Below, one piece after another: positions 61,431-64,000 of a stretch of DNA of 64,000 bases; within the stretch, counting starts at the first letter, position 1; the number at the start of each line of letters is the position of its first letter. The translations under genes were made by a program, and so were the position numbers. This stretch comes from an uncultured Paracoccaceae bacterium (lineage in GTDB: Bacteria; Pseudomonadota; Alphaproteobacteria; Rhodobacterales; Rhodobacteraceae): positions 1 to 64,000 of the forward strand of contig CANMPD010000005.1 of assembly GCA_947499635.1 (NCBI GenBank), written 5' to 3'. The notes beneath the pieces are model-generated. The model was not told where the DNA came from. It ran no database searches and was given only the letters and a program-made list of their open reading frames with translations.

Positions 61431-62861
61431 ATGACACGTGCAGCAATTATTGGCGGCGGAGTTATCGGCGGCGGCTGGGCCGCACGCTTTTTACTAAACG
61501 GCTGGGATGTCTCAATCTTTGATCCCGACCCAGACGCCGAACGTAAACTCTCTGAGGTGTTAAAAAACGCGCGTGCCTCACTGCCAGCGCTGTACGACAA
61601 AGCCCTACCCGATGAGGGAAAAATACATCTATGCTCCTCGCTTGAGGAAGCCGTGACTGGTGCAGATTGGGTTCAGGAAAGCGTCTCCGAACGGCTCGAG
61701 CTGAAACACAAAGTCTATGCGCAAATCACGCCATTTTTGGCTGAGGGCGTATTTATCGCGTCTTCGACCTCGGGATTCAAAGCCTCGGATTTGACAGCGC
61801 AAGGCGCGCCGGTTGCTGTGGTGCATCCTTTTAATCCCGTTTATCTTCTTCCCTTTGTCGAAATCTCGGGGGCGGCAGAACTTGCCTCCAAAGCCGTCAA
61901 AATCATAACAGATCTGGGCATGGCCCCCCTCGTCTTGCACAAAGAGATCGACGCCTTTATCGCCAACCGCTTTCAAGAGGCCGTCTGGCGCGAAGCTCTC
62001 TGGATGCTCAAGGATGGCATCGCCACAACAGGCGAAATTGACGATGCCATCCGCATGAGCTTTGGCTTACGCTGGGCGCAAATGGGTCTGTTTGAAACCT
62101 ACCGTATCGCCGGCGGCGAAGCGGGGATGCAAAGTTATATCGAACAGTTCGGCCCCAGTCTTGCGTGGCCATGGTCCAAACTGACCGACGTGCCCGAGCT
62201 GGACGCTGACCTGATTTCTCAAATCGCACAACAGTCCGATGAACAGGCGGCGGGGCGATCTATTCGTGATTTGGAACGGTTGCGCGATGACAATCTTGTC
62301 GCCATCATGCGCGGCTTGCGCCGCAACAGCAGCGGAGCGGCCAAGCCGGTTCTGGACCACGAAGCACAGCTCCCCAGTGGCGGCTATCATGACGGATTAC
62401 CCATCACCCTACGGCGCGCTGTTCCGGTAACCTGGACAGACTACAACGGTCACATGAACGAAGCCGCCTATCTTGAGGTTGGTACATGGGCCACAGATGG
62501 CTTGATGAAATACATCGGTGCAGACGCGGATTATGTCGCCTCGGGCAAAAGCTTCTTTACCGTTGACACACGTATTCGCTATCTCGATGAGGTTCATCGC
62601 GGGGCTACGGTCATGGTCACAACACAGGTGGTTAAAGGCGAAGGCAAGAAAATGCATCTTCTCCATCGTATGTTTAAACAAGATGGCACAGAGTACAGTT
62701 TGGTCTCTACAATCGAGACCTTGTTGTTGCATACTGACCTGACCACCCGCCGCAGCTGTGCACCGGAACCTCATATTCTTGAGGCGTTGACAGCCCTTGC
62801 TGAGGCCCATTCACAACGCCCTGCTGAAAGCATCGGAACCGCCGTCGGGCAACGCCCTTAA
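61431..62861 (+). CDS. lcdH: L-carnitine 3-dehydrogenase fused to betainyl-CoA thioesterase
   Basis: A 476-residue fusion. Residues 1-315 are a 3-hydroxyacyl-CoA dehydrogenase-type NAD enzyme (IIGGGVIGGGWAARF, ESVSERLELKHKVYA, VHPFNPVYLLPFVEI) typical of carnitine dehydrogenase, which is usually about 320 residues. Residues about 330-460 are a hot-dog thioesterase (TDYNGHMNEAAYLEV, YLDEVHRGATV). The thioesterase would release glycine betaine from betainyl-CoA. This arrangement is known in carnitine degraders. It is adjacent to the BKACE gene. Confidence 0.92.
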   Translation: MTRAAIIGGGVIGGGWAARFLLNGWDVSIFDPDPDAERKLSEVLKNARASLPALYDKALPDEGKIHLCSSLEEAVTGADWVQESVSERLELKHKVYAQITPFLAEGVFIASSTSGFKASDLTAQGAPVAVVHPFNPVYLLPFVEISGAAELASKAVKIITDLGMAPLVLHKEIDAFIANRFQEAVWREALWMLKDGIATTGEIDDAIRMSFGLRWAQMGLFETYRIAGGEAGMQSYIEQFGPSLAWPWSKLTDVPELDADLISQIAQQSDEQAAGRSIRDLERLRDDNLVAIMRGLRRNSSGAAKPVLDHEAQLPSGGYHDGLPITLRRAVPVTWTDYNGHMNEAAYLEVGTWATDGLMKYIGADADYVASGKSFFTVDTRIRYLDEVHRGATVMVTTQVVKGEGKKMHLLHRMFKQDGTEYSLVSTIETLLLHTDLTTRRSCAPEPHILEALTALAEAHSQRPAESIGTAVGQRP

Positions 62862-62880
62862 CCCTAGGAGAAAGAGATAC

Positions 62881-63615
62881 ATGTCGCCGGAAGAACAAAA
62901 AACACGTGAAGATCTTGCTGCTTGCTACCGTCTAGCGGCTCTGCATCGCTTTACGGATTTGATCTATACCCATATTACCGCACGGGTTCCCGGCGATGAA
63001 GGGCATTTTCTGATCAACCCTTATGGCTGGCGTTGGGAAGAAATCACAGCATCGTCTTTGGTTAAAATCGACGTGAATGGGAATAAGGTCGACGGCAGCC
63101 CTCATCGTGTGAACCCAGCAGGATTCACCATCCATTCTGCTGTTCATATGAACCGGCACGACGCGGCATGGATTATGCACACACACACCCGTGCCGGCGT
63201 CGCAGTGTCATGTATGGAAGAGGGGTTGATGCCTCTGAACCAGATCTCGTTGCAATTTCACAACCGCATCGCTTACCATGATTTTGAGGGGATCGCGCTG
63301 GATCTAGAAGAACGCGAACGCATCGTCGCAGATTTCGGCATGCATCCCGTGATGATCCTACGCAATCATGGCCTCATCGCGACAGGGCGTAGCGCTGCTG
63401 AGATGTTCAGCAATATGTTTTATCTGGAACGTGCCTGTGAGATTCAAATCGCGGCGCATTCCACAGGGCAGCCCCTGCGTACAATCAGCAACGATATCGC
63501 CGCACGTGTTCATGAACAATATGTGCAAATGAACGAAGAAGACGGCGGTTTGGATTTGGAATGGGCTGCACACTTGCGGTCGGTTGAGGGCCTGGGCAGC
63601 GATTTCCGCCTTTGA
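62881..63615 (+). CDS. Class II aldolase/adducin-family protein (second copy)
   Basis: A 244-residue adducin-fold protein. The His-x-His lies in WIMHTHTRAGVAVS (near residue 100) and the third His in LRNHGLIATG (near 163). The catalytic Glu position before the helix His is Gly (NPAGFTIH), so it also lacks the aldolase acid. It differs clearly from the copy at 54555. The ATG at 62881 has AGGAGA ten bases upstream. It ends the carnitine operon, and its role there is unknown. Confidence 0.85.
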   Translation: MSPEEQKTREDLAACYRLAALHRFTDLIYTHITARVPGDEGHFLINPYGWRWEEITASSLVKIDVNGNKVDGSPHRVNPAGFTIHSAVHMNRHDAAWIMHTHTRAGVAVSCMEEGLMPLNQISLQFHNRIAYHDFEGIALDLEERERIVADFGMHPVMILRNHGLIATGRSAAEMFSNMFYLERACEIQIAAHSTGQPLRTISNDIAARVHEQYVQMNEEDGGLDLEWAAHLRSVEGLGSDFRL

Positions 63616-63642
63616 CCCTCGCCAACCATATACCTTGGTAAA

Positions 63643-64000
63643 TTAATACCCCAGCGCACAGCCATCTTTTCGGCTGTCGCTACCGCCGTGTAAAATGCCG
63701 TCACCAATGCGGATGGCCTGTGATCCACCAATCGGGCTGGGCATCTGTTTGATCACGTGACCGCGACGTTCAAGCTCTGCACAGACCTCAGCTGGCAACG
63801 TTTCCTCGACTTGCAATTCATCCCCAAAAGCAAAGCTGCGCGGCTGATCCATAGCCGCCTGCAGATCAAGACCTTGATCCACAAGCGCGGAAATAAACGC
63901 GGCTTGTCCTGCCGCTTGATATTGTCCGCCCATTACACCAAACGGCATCACAGGCTTGCCATCCTCTACGGCCAATCCCGGAATAATCGTATGCATCGGT
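63643..64000 (-). CDS. Gamma-glutamyltransferase, C-terminal part (runs off right edge)
   Basis: The visible 119 codons include PFGVMGGQYQAAGQAAFISA and DQPRSFAFGDELQVEE, the C-terminal small-subunit region of gamma-glutamyltranspeptidases. The catalytic Thr and the large subunit lie beyond the right edge. It converges on the adducin-like gene with a 27-base gap. These enzymes cleave gamma-glutamyl bonds such as glutathione or gamma-glutamyl amines. Confidence 0.85.
   Translation of the reverse strand, partial: PMHTIIPGLAVEDGKPVMPFGVMGGQYQAAGQAAFISALVDQGLDLQAAMDQPRSFAFGDELQVEETLPAEVCAELERRGHVIKQMPSPIGGSQAIRIGDGILHGGSDSRKDGCALGY

Noticed and set aside
1-64000. CRISPR arrays, tRNA or rRNA genes
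   Set aside because: No regularly spaced repeats and no cloverleaf or rRNA sequence were noticed by eye; a dedicated scan was not possible.

Overview
The window looks like accessory DNA of a marine alphaproteobacterium of the Roseobacter group (Rhodobacterales). The reasons are the gene families present (non-pyrrolysine MttB proteins, choline-sulfatase, a GlpSTPQ-type glycerol importer, a dehydrocarnitine route), the many LysR/ABC-importer catabolic blocks, and tight operons with stop-start overlaps. No rRNA, tRNA or CRISPR array was seen. The sequence alone cannot say whether this is chromosome, chromid or plasmid. A decayed plasmid-type replication initiator and a decayed Phd-Doc module show plasmid history.

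Layout. (1) 1-2680: scar of truncated IS3 and IS110 elements and a dead pair of genes, an OLD-family nuclease and a UvrD-like helicase, with the arrangement of a Gabija defence system. (2) 2679-14486: a DMT exporter, then a minus-strand operon with a LysR gene, an oligopeptide-type ABC importer, a hydroxyisobutyrate-type dehydrogenase, an aldehyde dehydrogenase, an amidohydrolase remnant, serine acetyltransferase and a VOC protein. (3) 14725-19409: alkaline phosphatase beside an FtsX-type ABC transporter with a PCu(A)C-like metal-binding protein, with a perfect Zur-like palindrome upstream of the phosphatase. (4) 19500-20604: a scar with transposase, LysR and class IV aminotransferase fragments. 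(5) 20639-26178: GlxA-type and GntR regulators beside an overlapping operon of a DHDPS-family lyase, an aldehyde dehydrogenase and a DadA-like oxidase. (6) 26186-33488: MttB-like methyltransferase, choline-sulfatase, ProXVW betaine importer and a divergent LysR gene. (7) 33861-36700: a graveyard with a broken second MttB, a LysR head, a Phd-Doc pair and a RepA-like initiator, followed by small lipoproteins. (8) 37837-48160: a complete glycerol system, GlpR-D-S-T-P-Q-U-V-K. (9) 48239-63615: a PotABCD-type importer, two LysR genes, a gamma-butyrobetaine-hydroxylase-like dioxygenase with an adducin-like protein, and a carnitine operon. (10) 63643-64000: the C-terminal end of a gamma-glutamyltransferase.

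How the genes fit together. The best supported pathway is breakdown of carnitine and its precursors. Gamma-butyrobetaine could reach carnitine by direct hydroxylation (53419), or through CoA thioesters using the ADP-forming acyl-CoA synthetase, acyl-CoA dehydrogenase and CaiD-like hydratase. A carnitine dehydrogenase fused to a thioesterase, together with a BKACE enzyme, would then give glycine betaine and acetoacetate. Choline-O-sulfate use, betaine import and an MttB protein form a second quaternary-amine block, and glycerol uptake completes a theme of lipid headgroup and osmolyte scavenging. The most unusual points are two adducin-like proteins lacking the aldolase catalytic Glu, a dioxygenase missing its Zn-site cysteines, an acyl-CoA dehydrogenase with Asp at the catalytic Glu position, and glycerol-importer ATPases whose two defects fall in the same composite ATP site.
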